From contig JAXDJV010000014.1 in the NCBI GenBank assembly GCA_034667465.1, positions 1 to 64,000 of the forward strand: a stretch of 64,000 bases of DNA. Reading direction: 5' to 3'. Under the pieces are notes generated by a model. It ran no database searches. It saw only the letters and a list, made by a program, of their open reading frames with translations, and was not told the origin of the DNA. The position numbers were made by a program, and so were the translations under genes. Of the stretch, positions 54,921 through 63,688 are shown one piece after another (position 1 is the first letter of the stretch; each line of letters begins with the position of its first letter). The DNA comes from JAOBAU01 sp034667465. GTDB lineage: Bacteria; Acidobacteriota; Thermoanaerobaculia; Gp7-AA8.

Positions 54921-57914
54921 ATGCTCGCACGCGTCGCGCTCGTCTTCGCTCTTCTCATCATCATCGCCTCGTCCGCCGTCGCGCAAACGACCGCGGCGCT
55001 GACCGGCGTCGTGACCGGTCGCAAGGGGCCGCGCGCCGGCGTGACGGTGACGATCACTTCGCCGTCGCTGCAGGGAACGCGCAGCACCATGACTGGCGAG
55101 AACGGCGCCTACAGCTTCGCCGCGCTGCCGCCGGGCGAGTACGTCGTGACGTTCGAGCAGCCCGGCGTGACGACCGCGACGCGCAACGTCACGCTGCGTC
55201 TCTCGCAACTCGCGCGTGCAGACGCATCGCTGCTCGAGCCGTACATCTTCGACGGCGACCTGATCGTGACCGCGCCGCGGCCTTCGGTGCTCGAGACGCC
55301 GACCGTCTCGACGAACCTGACGCTCGCGCAGATCGAGCGTCTGCCGATTCAGCGCAATCAGCTCGCCACCGCGCAGTTCGCGCCGGGCGTCACCGCGAAC
55401 GTGCTGTCGAACGGCCAGCTGCAGATTTCCGGCGGCCCCGGTTACGACAACCTCGTGCTCGTGAACGGCGTCACCGTCACCGAGAACACGCGCGGGCAGA
55501 TGCGGCCGCTGTACGTCGAAGACGGGATTCAGGAGACGACGCTGCTGACCGGCGCGATCTCCGCCGAGTACGGACGTTTCAGCGGCGGCGTCGTAAGCAC
55601 GATCACGAAATCGGGCGGCAACGAGCTGACCGCATCGCTGCGCGACTCGCTGTCGAATCCGAGCTGGTCGGCGCAGACGCCGGCGCTCGAAGCGCGCGAA
55701 TCGTCGCTGAGTCACGTATGGGAAGCGACGCTCGGCGGGCGGCTGCTTCGCGACCGGCTCTGGTTCTTCACCGCCGGACGCTGGGCGAAAAATGACACCG
55801 CGCGGCAAACGGTGGCGGTGCCGCCGTTCGCGAATCCGGCGTCCGCGGCCGGCACGCCGATCAGCTACACGGAAGGGAACGATCAGAAGCGCTACGAAGT
55901 GAAGCTGACCGGACAGCTCGCCGCGAATCACAGCCTCGCCGCCTCGTATTTCGGGATCAACACGAAAGGGACGAATGTCCGCTTCAACGCGAACCTTTAC
56001 GACACGGCGAGTCTGACGACGCGCGAGGATCCGGAATCGCTCGTAGCCGTTCATTACGAGGGGTTGCTGCGGACGAATTTTCTGGCAGAGGGACACTACT
56101 CGTCGCGAAAGTTCGCCGATCGCACCGGCTCATTTGCAACCGACATCGTCGGCGGGACGCTGCTGCTCGATCGCTCCAACAACAACACGCGCTTCAATGC
56201 GCCAACGCTTTGCGGCGTTTGCGACGTCGAACGCCGCGATAACGACGACATCCTGCTGAAGGCGCATCAGTTCCTGGAAGCGGGACGTTTCGGGACGCAC
56301 GATATCGTCGGCGGCGTCGATCGTTTCACCGAGCAGCGTTACGCGAACAATCATCAGTCGGGGAGCGACTTCTCACTGTTCGTGAGCCGCCTGCAAACGA
56401 AAAATGGCGTGCTTTATCCGGTTGTCACACCGACGACCGCAACGGGCGGCGGCTCATTCATCCGCTGGACTCCGGTACTGACCGCCGCGCGCGAGGACGA
56501 GCTGCGCACCGACTCCGCGTTCGTGAACGACGTCTGGTCGATCGGCGGGCGGTGGCAGGTTTCGCTCGGCGCGCGTCTCGATCGCAATCACGCCGCCGAT
56601 GCGGACGGTGTCGTCAGTTCCGACGATCGCCGGCTGGCGCCGCGCGTCGCAGTGCAGTTCGACATCTCCGGTAACGGACGCAATCGGATCAATGCGTCGT
56701 TTGCCGAATATTCGTCGCGCATTGCCGACAGTATTGCAGCGTCGAATCAGGCGGCCGGTAATGCCGCATCAATCGATTTCATTTATCGCGGTCCCGCGTT
56801 CAACGACAAGGATCTCAACACGCCGCTGGCCGATGTGATCCGCAGCGTCTTCGCATATTTCAATACGACGCAGGGCGGTACCGATAATCGCGCCGCGAAC
56901 AATTTGCGCGCGAACGGTACGCGCACTGTACCGGGTTACTCGACGTATTTCGACGGCACGCTGGCGTCGCCGTATGTGCGCGAGCTGACGCTCGGTTACG
57001 GGATGCAACTCGGCCGCGATGCGTATGTTCGCGCCGATCTGATCAGCCGCGACTGGCGCGATTTCTACGTCGCCAGCGTTACGCAGTCGACGCAGCGGCT
57101 CAATACGCCGCTCGGAATTCCGATCGATCTGACGCTCATTCGCAATAGCAATAATGTCGAGCGCACATACCGCGGCGTACAAATGCAGGCGCGCTGGACG
57201 CCGTCGCCTTTCGACGCCGGCATCCATTACACGTGGTCGAAATTGCGCGGCAACGACGAAGGGGAAACAGCGACGAACGGTGCGGCGACGAATATCGATC
57301 GGACGCTGTACTATCCTGAGTTCTTCGCTTACGAACGCGCTACGCCGATCGGTTACCTGCCGGGCGATCAGCGTCATCGTCTCCGCGCGTGGGCCGGCTA
57401 CACGTTGCGCAGCGTCTCATTGTCGCTATTGCACAGTTTCGATTCGGGCCTGCCGTACTCGATTTCCGGCCCGATCAATTTGACGCGTTATACAGGCGCG
57501 CCGGTAAATCCCGGCTACAACTCGATTCCGAACGGCATCTATTACTTCAGCGATCGCGGCGCCTTGCGCACCGACAATATTCATTCGACCGATCTCGCGT
57601 TGCGTTACAGCTTCCGCGTCGGCGCGGCGGAGCTTTTCGCACAGGGCGATCTGCTCAACATCTTCAACAATGACGGCATCGCCGATCCGCAGCGCCTTGG
57701 GCTCACCGTCAGCACCGCTGCGACGTCGGCGACCTTTGCGCCGTTCGACCCGCGCACGCAAACGCCCATCGAATGCCCGCGCGGAGTTGCCGCCGCTGCG
57801 TGCACTGCGATGGGCGCGAATTACCAGCTCGCCGCGAATTTCGGTCAGCCGCTCAATGACCTCGCGTATCAAAGGCCGCGGACATACCGATTCTCGTTCG
57901 GAGCGCGTTTCTGA
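54921..57914 (+). CDS. TonB-dependent outer-membrane receptor with carboxypeptidase-regulatory domain
   Basis: The 997-residue protein has a signal peptide (LIIIASSAVAQ), a carboxypeptidase-regulatory-like domain (about 25-100), a plug region (about 115-245; EYGRFSGGVVSTITKSGG) and a large beta-barrel ending in the outer-membrane signature RFSFGARF. This is the Oar-like receptor type common in Acidobacteria. It is divergent from the RiPP nucleotidyltransferase, with only 30 bases between them, so it might move the cluster's product or a nutrient. TAACAT (54908-54913) lies seven bases before the ATG. Confidence 0.85.
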   Translation: MLARVALVFALLIIIASSAVAQTTAALTGVVTGRKGPRAGVTVTITSPSLQGTRSTMTGENGAYSFAALPPGEYVVTFEQPGVTTATRNVTLRLSQLARADASLLEPYIFDGDLIVTAPRPSVLETPTVSTNLTLAQIERLPIQRNQLATAQFAPGVTANVLSNGQLQISGGPGYDNLVLVNGVTVTENTRGQMRPLYVEDGIQETTLLTGAISAEYGRFSGGVVSTITKSGGNELTASLRDSLSNPSWSAQTPALEARESSLSHVWEATLGGRLLRDRLWFFTAGRWAKNDTARQTVAVPPFANPASAAGTPISYTEGNDQKRYEVKLTGQLAANHSLAASYFGINTKGTNVRFNANLYDTASLTTREDPESLVAVHYEGLLRTNFLAEGHYSSRKFADRTGSFATDIVGGTLLLDRSNNNTRFNAPTLCGVCDVERRDNDDILLKAHQFLEAGRFGTHDIVGGVDRFTEQRYANNHQSGSDFSLFVSRLQTKNGVLYPVVTPTTATGGGSFIRWTPVLTAAREDELRTDSAFVNDVWSIGGRWQVSLGARLDRNHAADADGVVSSDDRRLAPRVAVQFDISGNGRNRINASFAEYSSRIADSIAASNQAAGNAASIDFIYRGPAFNDKDLNTPLADVIRSVFAYFNTTQGGTDNRAANNLRANGTRTVPGYSTYFDGTLASPYVRELTLGYGMQLGRDAYVRADLISRDWRDFYVASVTQSTQRLNTPLGIPIDLTLIRNSNNVERTYRGVQMQARWTPSPFDAGIHYTWSKLRGNDEGETATNGAATNIDRTLYYPEFFAYERATPIGYLPGDQRHRLRAWAGYTLRSVSLSLLHSFDSGLPYSISGPINLTRYTGAPVNPGYNSIPNGIYYFSDRGALRTDNIHSTDLALRYSFRVGAAELFAQGDLLNIFNNDGIADPQRLGLTVSTAATSATFAPFDPRTQTPIECPRGVAAAACTAMGANYQLAANFGQPLNDLAYQRPRTYRFSFGARF

Positions 57915-57922
57915 TGCGCGAT

Positions 57923-58444
57923 TTACTCCTGCGGTGCGACGCCGAGGTATGAGCCGGCGGCGCTGACCGTCGCCCACATCTCCGCCTCGAGCTTGAACGA
58001 GCGATCGAACAACTCCTCGGCGCCGGCGCGGTCGCCATTCAGCATGTAATACGAGCCGACTTCGGCGAGACCTTTGTCGTCCTTCGGATTGTCTTTCACG
58101 TACTGATCGAAGAGCGCTTTCGCTTTCGGCCATTCGCCCGCTTCGCGATAGACGCGTGCGACGCGGAAAATATCGCTCGATTCCGGCTTGCGGCTGAGCA
58201 CTTCATCAAAGATCGCCTGTCCCTCGGATTTCATCCCGCCGAGGTAATAAACGCGGCCGACGGCGATCCGCTCCCAGCTTCCCTTGCCCGCCTGCTGCCG
58301 CGCCTGCTCGAGCAGCGCGCGCGCCGCTTCCTGCTTCGATTTCGACCTGTAGCTGCTCGCATCAACCTTGCGAGAGCCCGCATACCCGATTGCGACTCCC
58401 AGCACGAACAACAGCGTTGCGATAACGACATGACGTACCTTCAT
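57923..58444 (-). CDS. TPR-like anchored or exported protein
   Basis: AAGGAG six bases before ATG 58444 sets the start; a longer frame to 58486 would begin in the palindromic repeat. The 173-residue protein has an N-terminal membrane helix (VVIATLLFVLGVAIGYAG) and TPR-like helical pairs (KPESSDIFRVARVYREAGE, NPKDDKGLAEVGSYYMLNG). It probably acts as a periplasmic scaffold. It converges on the TonB receptor gene eight bases away. Confidence 0.7.
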   Translation of the reverse strand: MKVRHVVIATLLFVLGVAIGYAGSRKVDASSYRSKSKQEAARALLEQARQQAGKGSWERIAVGRVYYLGGMKSEGQAIFDEVLSRKPESSDIFRVARVYREAGEWPKAKALFDQYVKDNPKDDKGLAEVGSYYMLNGDRAGAEELFDRSFKLEAEMWATVSAAGSYLGVAPQE

Positions 58445-58476
58445 CTGACTCTCCTTACGAAGTGTTACCCGAAAGT

Positions 58477-58578
58477 CTAAAGTCAAAATCGGGGGTCACA
58501 TCTGGAAATTTGACTTTAGCCAATCCGTCGCTGCTCTAAAGTCAAATTTCCAGATGTGACCCCCGATTTTGACTTTAG
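58477..58578. repeat. Perfect 43-bp inverted repeat (REP/MITE-like)
   Basis: Positions 58477-58519 and 58536-58578 are exact reverse complements over 43 bases with a 16-base loop. Each arm is itself bounded by CTAAAGTCAAA and TTTGACTTTAG, and holds GGGGGTCACATCTGG. The right arm supplies the stop codon of the nitroreductase gene. The GGGGTCACA core links it to the element at 34921-35006. Confidence 0.85.
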
Positions 58579-59207
58579 AGAATCGAGCAGGCCTCGGCGA
58601 AGTCCAGCCGCGGCAGGCGAGGGAACAGTTTCGACGAATCGCCGTAGCCGAGGTTGCAGAGAAAGTTCGAGCGGACGTGGCCTTCGGGAAAGAACTCCTG
58701 CTCGCAGCCGGTGCACTCGTTCCCGGCGCCGAAAAACTCCTCGTCGAGTTTCGCGTTGTCGAAGCCGGACAGCGGTCCGCAGTCGATTCCGAGCGAGCGT
58801 GCGGCGAGGATGAAGTACGCCCCCTGCAGCGACGAATTACGTCGCGCCGTGGCTTCGACCAGCTGCGGATTCGTCGCGTAGAGATTGCGCATCGACGGAC
58901 TGTGCGGAAACAGCTTCGGCAACTTCTCGTGGAAGAGCAGGTCGTACGCGACGATCACGGTGACCGGCGCCGTCATGGTCTTCTCGACATTCGCCGGCGC
59001 CAGGGTCGGACGCAGCCGCTCCTTCGCTTCCTTCGAGCGGAGGAAAACGAACCGCGCCGGATTCGAGTTCGCGCTCGTCGGCGCCCACTTCATCAAGTCG
59101 TAGATCTCGTGAAGCGTTTCGTCCGTGACCGGTTTGTCGAGCCACGCGTTGTGTGTGCGCGCGGTGCGGAAGAGCTGGTCCAGTGCGGCGTCGTCGAGTC
59201 GGCTCAT
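58575..59207 (-). CDS. Nitroreductase-family protein (RutE/malonic semialdehyde reductase-like)
   Basis: The 210-residue flavoprotein reads ARTHNAWLDKPVTDETLHEI, WAPTSANSNPARFVF and APVTVIVAYD, the pattern of the RutE/HadB subgroup that reduces 3-oxopropanoate or related carbonyls with FMN and NAD(P)H. A C-terminal stretch with GNECTGCEQEFF adds two close cysteines not typical of the group. No other rut genes are present, so the pathway is open. Its stop lies inside the palindromic repeat. Confidence 0.78.
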   Translation of the reverse strand: MSRLDDAALDQLFRTARTHNAWLDKPVTDETLHEIYDLMKWAPTSANSNPARFVFLRSKEAKERLRPTLAPANVEKTMTAPVTVIVAYDLLFHEKLPKLFPHSPSMRNLYATNPQLVEATARRNSSLQGAYFILAARSLGIDCGPLSGFDNAKLDEEFFGAGNECTGCEQEFFPEGHVRSNFLCNLGYGDSSKLFPRLPRLDFAEACSIL

Positions 59208-59227
59208 GGACGAGAGCCTTGCACCGA

Positions 59228-59719
59228 TCAGGCCCGCGGAACGGCGATGTCGACGAACTCGGCGCCCGGCAACTTCGTCAGCTCGCGCGGCGCGACTTTG
59301 ATCTTGCTGGAGCGATTGCCGCCGCCGAGGATCGCGTAGTCGAGGGTGAGGACGCGATTGTCGATGTAGAGCGGGATCCCGGCCGGAAGTGCCGGCAGTG
59401 TCACACCGCCGATCAGCATGCCGGTCAGTTCCGCGGTCTCATCGGACGACGCGAACGACAGCCGCTTGATGCCGACCAGAGCGCTGACGCGATGGTTGAC
59501 GTCGAGCTTCGTGTCGGCGGCGACCAGGCAGGCGAAGTACTGCTTCGGCGCCGTCTTCGCGACGACGAGGATCGTGTTGCAGGCGTTCGCCGGCGGGATT
59601 CCGTAGTGCGCGCAGAACTCCGCCGTGTCGGCCAGCTCCGGCGCACATTCGATGACTTCGTACGCGATGTCGGCGGCGTCGAGAGCGGCCCGGACGCGCG
59701 GGTCGAGTATTTCGTTCAC
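59228..59719 (-). CDS. YbaK/EbsC-type aminoacyl-tRNA deacylase
   Basis: From GTG 59719 the 163-residue protein has the YbaK fold: CNTILVVAKTAPKQYFACLV, DTKLDVNHRVSALVG and LTGMLIGGVTLPAL. Family members hydrolyse mischarged tRNAs in trans. The longer open frame upstream is antisense to the hemerythrin gene and is rejected. GATAAT (59731-59726 on the minus strand) is six bases upstream, the leaderless pattern of this genome. Confidence 0.75.
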   Translation of the reverse strand: MNEILDPRVRAALDAADIAYEVIECAPELADTAEFCAHYGIPPANACNTILVVAKTAPKQYFACLVAADTKLDVNHRVSALVGIKRLSFASSDETAELTGMLIGGVTLPALPAGIPLYIDNRVLTLDYAILGGGNRSSKIKVAPRELTKLPGAEFVDIAVPRA

Positions 59720-59785
59720 GCGCGCATTATCGACGGGTTTTGGTACGCCGCGCGCATTACACCTGGTGGAAAAAGGAGAGCAACG

Positions 59786-60364
59786 ATGCCGAATGCAATC
59801 ACGATGTTGAAAGCCGACCATGTGAAGGTGAAACGCCTTCTGAACGAGCTGAACCAGGTGACCGCGCCGAAGCAGCGCGAGTCGCTCGTCGCAGAGATCG
59901 AGCGGGAGCTGAAGACGCACACGCAGATCGAGGAAGAGGTCTTTTATCCGGCGTTCAAAGCGGCCGCCGGGAAGACCGACGCCGTCGACATGTTCTACGA
60001 AGCGGCCGAAGAACATCACCTCGTCGACATGGTGCTGCCGGCGCTGAAATCGGCGAACCCGAAGTCGCACGAGTTCGAAGCGAAGGCGAAAGTCATCAAA
60101 GAACTGGTCGAGCATCATGTGAAGGAAGAAGAGAACGAGATGTTCCCGAAGATGCGGCAGCTGGTCGGCGACGAACAGCTCCGCGAGATCGGCGACCTGA
60201 TGCAGGCCCGCCGCGAACAGATCGAAGCGATGTGGGATCACCCGATTCTGCGTCAGGTGAAAAAAGCGCAGAGCGCCGCCGGAAAGCTGATGCCGACGAA
60301 AGTGAAGACTGCGAAAGCGGCCGTTCTCTCGAAGGTGATCGGCGACAGATCCGAAGCACGCTGA
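59786..60364 (+). CDS. Hemerythrin-like iron-binding protein
   Basis: AAGGAG before ATG 59786 sets the start. The 192-residue protein begins with a hemerythrin HHE domain: LKADHVKVK, THTQIEEEVFYP, EEHHLVDM and EHHVKEEENEMFP give the histidine and carboxylate ligands for a di-iron centre. The basic C-terminal tail (about 155-192) is extra. Roles include oxygen or nitric oxide sensing and iron handling; none is shown by the neighbours. Confidence 0.85.
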   Translation: MPNAITMLKADHVKVKRLLNELNQVTAPKQRESLVAEIERELKTHTQIEEEVFYPAFKAAAGKTDAVDMFYEAAEEHHLVDMVLPALKSANPKSHEFEAKAKVIKELVEHHVKEEENEMFPKMRQLVGDEQLREIGDLMQARREQIEAMWDHPILRQVKKAQSAAGKLMPTKVKTAKAAVLSKVIGDRSEAR

Positions 60365-60373
60365 CGTCGTCGC

Positions 60374-60423
60374 GGAACCTCCCGTCGTTCGCACGCGTCA
60401 CAAGGGCGAACGACGGAGGTTCC
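60374..60423 (+). promoter_or_regulatory. Hairpin that sequesters the ribosome binding site of the porin-like gene
   Basis: GGAACCTCCCGTCGTTCGC (60374-60392) pairs with GCGAACGACGGAGGTTCC (60406-60423) over 18 pairs with one bulged C. The right arm contains the GGAGG ribosome site (60415-60419) seven bases before ATG 60427. It could control translation or end the hemerythrin mRNA; there is no T tract. Confidence 0.6.
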
Positions 60424-60426
60424 AAT

Positions 60427-60942
60427 ATGCGCAGGACTGTTGTTGCCATTGCTGTCGCTGTCCTCTCGACCACCGCTGCCTTTGCCGGCGAGCTTCGCGC
60501 CGGCAGCACCAGCATTTCCGTTTATCTCAGTGACGTCGGCTTCGTTCACAGCTCGACGACCGGCTCGTCATGGAGCGGCGGTGGCGGATTCGCTCTCGAC
60601 CACGCGTGGACCGACCGCGTTTCCACCGTCCTGTCGGTCGGCGCGGAACGTCGCAGCGGCTCCACATTTCCTGTCGATCTGATCGCCCGCTATCACTTCA
60701 CCAACTCGTCGATCTGGACGCCGTACTTCGGCGCCGGTGCTCGCTATGTCAAAGGGCCGGGCGGTGGTGAAGCGACGACGGTCATCCGCGACCGCAGCAG
60801 CGCCGAAGTGAATGGCGGCGTGCTGCTGCGCGTCACGCCGCGCGTCAATCTGCAGTTCGACGTCAAACACCTTCTTCGCAGCGACAGCGTGACCTTCGAT
60901 CCGAACACGAAAGCTTCGATCGGCGTGAGCTGGCGTTTCTGA
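60427..60942 (+). CDS. Small outer-membrane beta-barrel protein
   Basis: The 171-residue protein has a signal peptide (VVAIAVAVLSTTAAFAG) and alternating beta strands (ISVYLSDVGFVHS, GGGFALDHAWTDRVSTVLSV), ending in the outer-membrane signature SIGVSWRF. It resembles OmpW/OmpA-barrel-like proteins of about eight strands. The strong hairpin over its ribosome site suggests translational control. The OmpR-type system follows and could regulate it. Confidence 0.72.
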   Translation: MRRTVVAIAVAVLSTTAAFAGELRAGSTSISVYLSDVGFVHSSTTGSSWSGGGGFALDHAWTDRVSTVLSVGAERRSGSTFPVDLIARYHFTNSSIWTPYFGAGARYVKGPGGGEATTVIRDRSSAEVNGGVLLRVTPRVNLQFDVKHLLRSDSVTFDPNTKASIGVSWRF

Positions 60943-60990
60943 CTCCACGTGATACTTTCGTGACACTCACCAACTAGTTTCGCGGGTGTC

Positions 60991-61695
60991 ATGAACCGGA
61001 AGATCCTCGTCGTCGAAGATGACCGCGACATCGCGGCGCTCGTCGAATTGCACCTGCGCGATCTCGGCGCGGACGTCACGCTCGTACACGACGGCCGCGC
61101 CGCACTCGACCTCGCCATGGCGCGCAGCTTCGATCTCATCGTGCTCGATCTGATGCTGCCGAGCGTCGACGGACTGGAGATCTGCCGCCGCCTGCGCGCA
61201 CAGAATCGCTACACGCCGATCCTGATGCTGACCGCGCGCTCGACAGACGTCGATCGCATCGTCGGACTCGAGATCGGCGCCGACGATTACCTGACCAAGC
61301 CGTTCAACGTTCGCGAGCTCGTCGCGCGCGTGAAAGCGCTGCTGCGCCGCGTCGATGCGCTGTCAAAGAACGAACCGGAAGAAATCTCGCGAATGGAGTT
61401 CGGCGAGCTGACCATCGACGTCATCAAACGTCGCGTGACGCTGCGCGGCGCCGAGGTCGAGCTGACTGCTCGAGAGTTCGAGCTGCTGCTCCATTTCGCG
61501 CGGCATCCCGGACGCGTTTACACGCGCGCGCAACTGCTCGATCAGGTCTGGGGCTACGGCCACGAAGGCTACGAGCACACCGTCAACTCGCACATCAACC
61601 GGCTCCGATCGAAGATCGAGCACGACCAGTCGCAGCCCGGCTACATCCTTACCGTCTGGGGCGTCGGCTACAAGTTCCGCGACGCGCATGTTTAA
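60991..61695 (+). CDS. OmpR/PhoB-family response regulator
   Basis: A 234-residue regulator: receiver with DD at 10-11, phospho-acceptor Asp53 (LIVLDLMLPS) and DDYLTKPF, then a winged-helix DNA-binding domain (ELTAREFELLLHFARHPGRV, VNSHINRLRSKIE, VWGVGYKF). It overlaps the kinase gene by eight bases. Targets are not shown; the porin-like gene just upstream is a candidate. Confidence 0.9.
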   Translation: MNRKILVVEDDRDIAALVELHLRDLGADVTLVHDGRAALDLAMARSFDLIVLDLMLPSVDGLEICRRLRAQNRYTPILMLTARSTDVDRIVGLEIGADDYLTKPFNVRELVARVKALLRRVDALSKNEPEEISRMEFGELTIDVIKRRVTLRGAEVELTAREFELLLHFARHPGRVYTRAQLLDQVWGYGHEGYEHTVNSHINRLRSKIEHDQSQPGYILTVWGVGYKFRDAHV

Positions 61696-63154
61696 GAGTC
61701 TCTACACGAAACTCGCGCTCGTGCTCCTCGCGCTTTTCTGCGCGGTGACCGGCGTCTGGTTCTGGCTCACGGTCCGGATGACGCGTCTCTATCTCGACGA
61801 AGCGACGCAGAAGTTGAATCGCGGACTCGCCCGAACGATCGCGCTCGAAAAGCCGCCGATGCGCGACTGGCATGTCGATCGCGCCATGCTCGACAAAGTC
61901 TTCGAGGCGCTGATGGCCGTCAATCCGAACATCGAGATCTATCTGCTCGATCGCGACGGCCGCATGCTCGCGTTCTCCGCGCCGCCCGGGAAAGTGAAAC
62001 GCGATTCGGTTTCGCTCGCGCCGGTTCGACGTTTCCTCGCCGGCGCGCCGCTGCCGATTCGCGGCGACGATCCGCGCGACGTCGCCGGACAGAAAATCTT
62101 CTCCGTGACCCCGCTGCCGGCCGTCCGCATCGGCGAGCCGCAACCTCAGACCCAGGGCTACCTCTACGTCATCCTCGGCGGCGAGGAGTACGACTCCGCG
62201 GTGCAACGGTTGCGCGGCAGTTTCATCATGCGGCAAAGCGCCGAAGCCGCCGCGGCCGCGGTGCTCTTCGTCCTCGCAACCGGACTGCTGCTCTTCGCAT
62301 TGATGACGCGACGCCTTCGCAATCTCTCCGCGGCGATGGAAGCGTTCAAGCGGAGCGACTTCACCGATACGGTGCGCGTCGGCGGACGCGAAGACGGTGA
62401 TGAAGTCGATCGACTCGCGGCGACGTTCGATGAGATGTCATCGCGCATCGCGCTGCAGGTTGCGAAGCTGAAGGAGGTCGATCTCCTTCGTCGCGAGCTG
62501 GTCGCGAACGTGTCGCACGATCTCCGGACGCCGCTCGCGTCGCTGCGCGGTTACCTCGACACGCTGCTGTTGAAGGAAGGCTCGCTGACCGCCGAGGAGC
62601 AGCGAAGGTTTCTCGAGATCGCCAGCAAGCATTCCATTCGACTGGGACGACTCGTCGACGAGCTGTTCGAGCTCGCGAAACTCGACGCGCAGGTCGCACC
62701 GATCCGCCGCGAGCCATTCTCGATGCCCGAGCTCGTGCAGGACGTCGTGCAGAAGTTCCAGCTGCGCGCGGAGCAGGGAGGGGTGCGCGTCGATGCGGAG
62801 CTGAGCGCCGAGCTGCCGCTCGTTTCCGGCGATCTCGCGCTGATGGAGCGCGTGCTCGAGAACCTCATCGAAAATGCCATCCGTTACACGCCCGCGGGCG
62901 GGCAGGTGACGGTGACGCTCGTGCCGGAGAACGGACGTCTGACCGTGCGCGTGTCAGACACCGGATGCGGAATCGCCGAGGAAAGCCTGCCGTACATCTT
63001 CGACCGCTTCTATCGCGGCGACGATGCCGCGTCACGCGCCGACGGTGCCGGATTGGGACTCGCCATCGCGAAGCGCATCGTCGAATTGCACGGGAGCTCG
63101 CTGACGGCGCGGAGCCAGGTGAACGCGGGAACGACGTTTACGTTTGCGGTTTAG
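61688..63154 (+). CDS. Sensor histidine kinase (EnvZ/PhoR class)
   Basis: The 488-residue protein has two membrane helices (about 7-28 and 183-205) around a periplasmic sensor region, a HAMP linker, the H-box VSHDLRTPLASLRGYL and an ATPase domain with ENAIRYTP, DTGCGIAEE and GAGLGLAIAKRI. It pairs with the overlapping regulator. The sensed signal is unknown. Confidence 0.9.
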   Translation: MFKSLYTKLALVLLALFCAVTGVWFWLTVRMTRLYLDEATQKLNRGLARTIALEKPPMRDWHVDRAMLDKVFEALMAVNPNIEIYLLDRDGRMLAFSAPPGKVKRDSVSLAPVRRFLAGAPLPIRGDDPRDVAGQKIFSVTPLPAVRIGEPQPQTQGYLYVILGGEEYDSAVQRLRGSFIMRQSAEAAAAAVLFVLATGLLLFALMTRRLRNLSAAMEAFKRSDFTDTVRVGGREDGDEVDRLAATFDEMSSRIALQVAKLKEVDLLRRELVANVSHDLRTPLASLRGYLDTLLLKEGSLTAEEQRRFLEIASKHSIRLGRLVDELFELAKLDAQVAPIRREPFSMPELVQDVVQKFQLRAEQGGVRVDAELSAELPLVSGDLALMERVLENLIENAIRYTPAGGQVTVTLVPENGRLTVRVSDTGCGIAEESLPYIFDRFYRGDDAASRADGAGLGLAIAKRIVELHGSSLTARSQVNAGTTFTFAV

Positions 63155-63239
63155 CCGGCGCGGGATGGTTTTGTGATCTTTTGACGAATCCGGCGTGACA
63201 ACTCGGCCGTAGCTTGAGGTCATAGGAGGGTTCAACCCA

Positions 63240-63623
63240 ATGAATACTCGTGATCTCGCTCGTTACCTCGTCCTCGGTGGAGTTCTTTCCGGTATGACCG
63301 CCGGCACCACGCTTCTCGCTGCAAACGCTCCGAGCACCACCGACAACGGCCAGTCTTCCATCATCGAAATGTCGAAGAAGAAGACCGCCGAAGTCGACAA
63401 ACACGCCTGCAAAGGCCTCAACGCCTGTAAAGGCCACGGAAACTGTAAGAGCGGCGACAACGGTTGCTCCGGCAAGAACTCCTGCAAGGGCAAAGGCGGT
63501 TGCGCGTCCAAGTCCGTGCGGCACGGCTGCGCCGGCAAGAACGCCTGCAAAGGCCAGGGCGCCGGCGGCAAGAACGACTGCAAGAGCAAAGGCTCCTGCG
63601 CCGTTCCGCCGAAGGCTTCGTAA
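63240..63623 (+). CDS. Exported cysteine-rich peptide, probable MNIO-modified (bufferin-like) precursor
   Basis: AGGAGGG at 63224-63230 precedes ATG 63240. The 127-residue protein has a signal-like N-terminus (YLVLGGVLSGMTAGTTLLAA), a linker, then many CKG-type units: HACKGLNACKGHGNCKSG, GCSGKNSCKGKGGC, GCAGKNACKGQG, NDCKSKGSC. Cysteines are spaced by glycine, lysine and asparagine. Such peptides next to DUF692/MNIO enzymes are converted to metal-binding peptides (bufferins and relatives). The neighbour is exactly such an enzyme. The modified residues are unknown; assignment to a bufferin subfamily is by pattern. Confidence 0.75.
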   Translation: MNTRDLARYLVLGGVLSGMTAGTTLLAANAPSTTDNGQSSIIEMSKKKTAEVDKHACKGLNACKGHGNCKSGDNGCSGKNSCKGKGGCASKSVRHGCAGKNACKGQGAGGKNDCKSKGSCAVPPKAS

Positions 63624-63637
63624 GACTGCGATCGCTC

Positions 63638-63667
63638 GCCCCTCACGCGTTTGCGCGCGTGAGGGGC
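63638..63667 (+). promoter_or_regulatory. Hairpin between precursor and MNIO genes
   Basis: GCCCCTCACGCG (63638-63649) pairs perfectly with 63656-63667 across a six-base loop. Without a T tract it would be a leaky terminator or mRNA stabiliser, giving more precursor than enzyme. The MNIO start lies 21 bases later. Confidence 0.55.
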
Positions 63668-63688
63668 ACAATACGCGTACACACAAAC

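Noticed and set aside
54891..56096. N-terminal extension of the nucleotidyltransferase
   Set aside because: It is antisense to the TonB receptor and lacks any domain signal.
59720..60394. N-terminal extension of the YbaK protein
   Set aside because: It is the antisense shadow of the hemerythrin gene; GTG 59719 has a -10-like box six bases upstream.
63181..63239. A housekeeping promoter for the Cys-rich peptide (TTGACG at 63181)
   Set aside because: No -10 at a proper distance is visible; an extracytoplasmic-function-type promoter is possible but cannot be supported.
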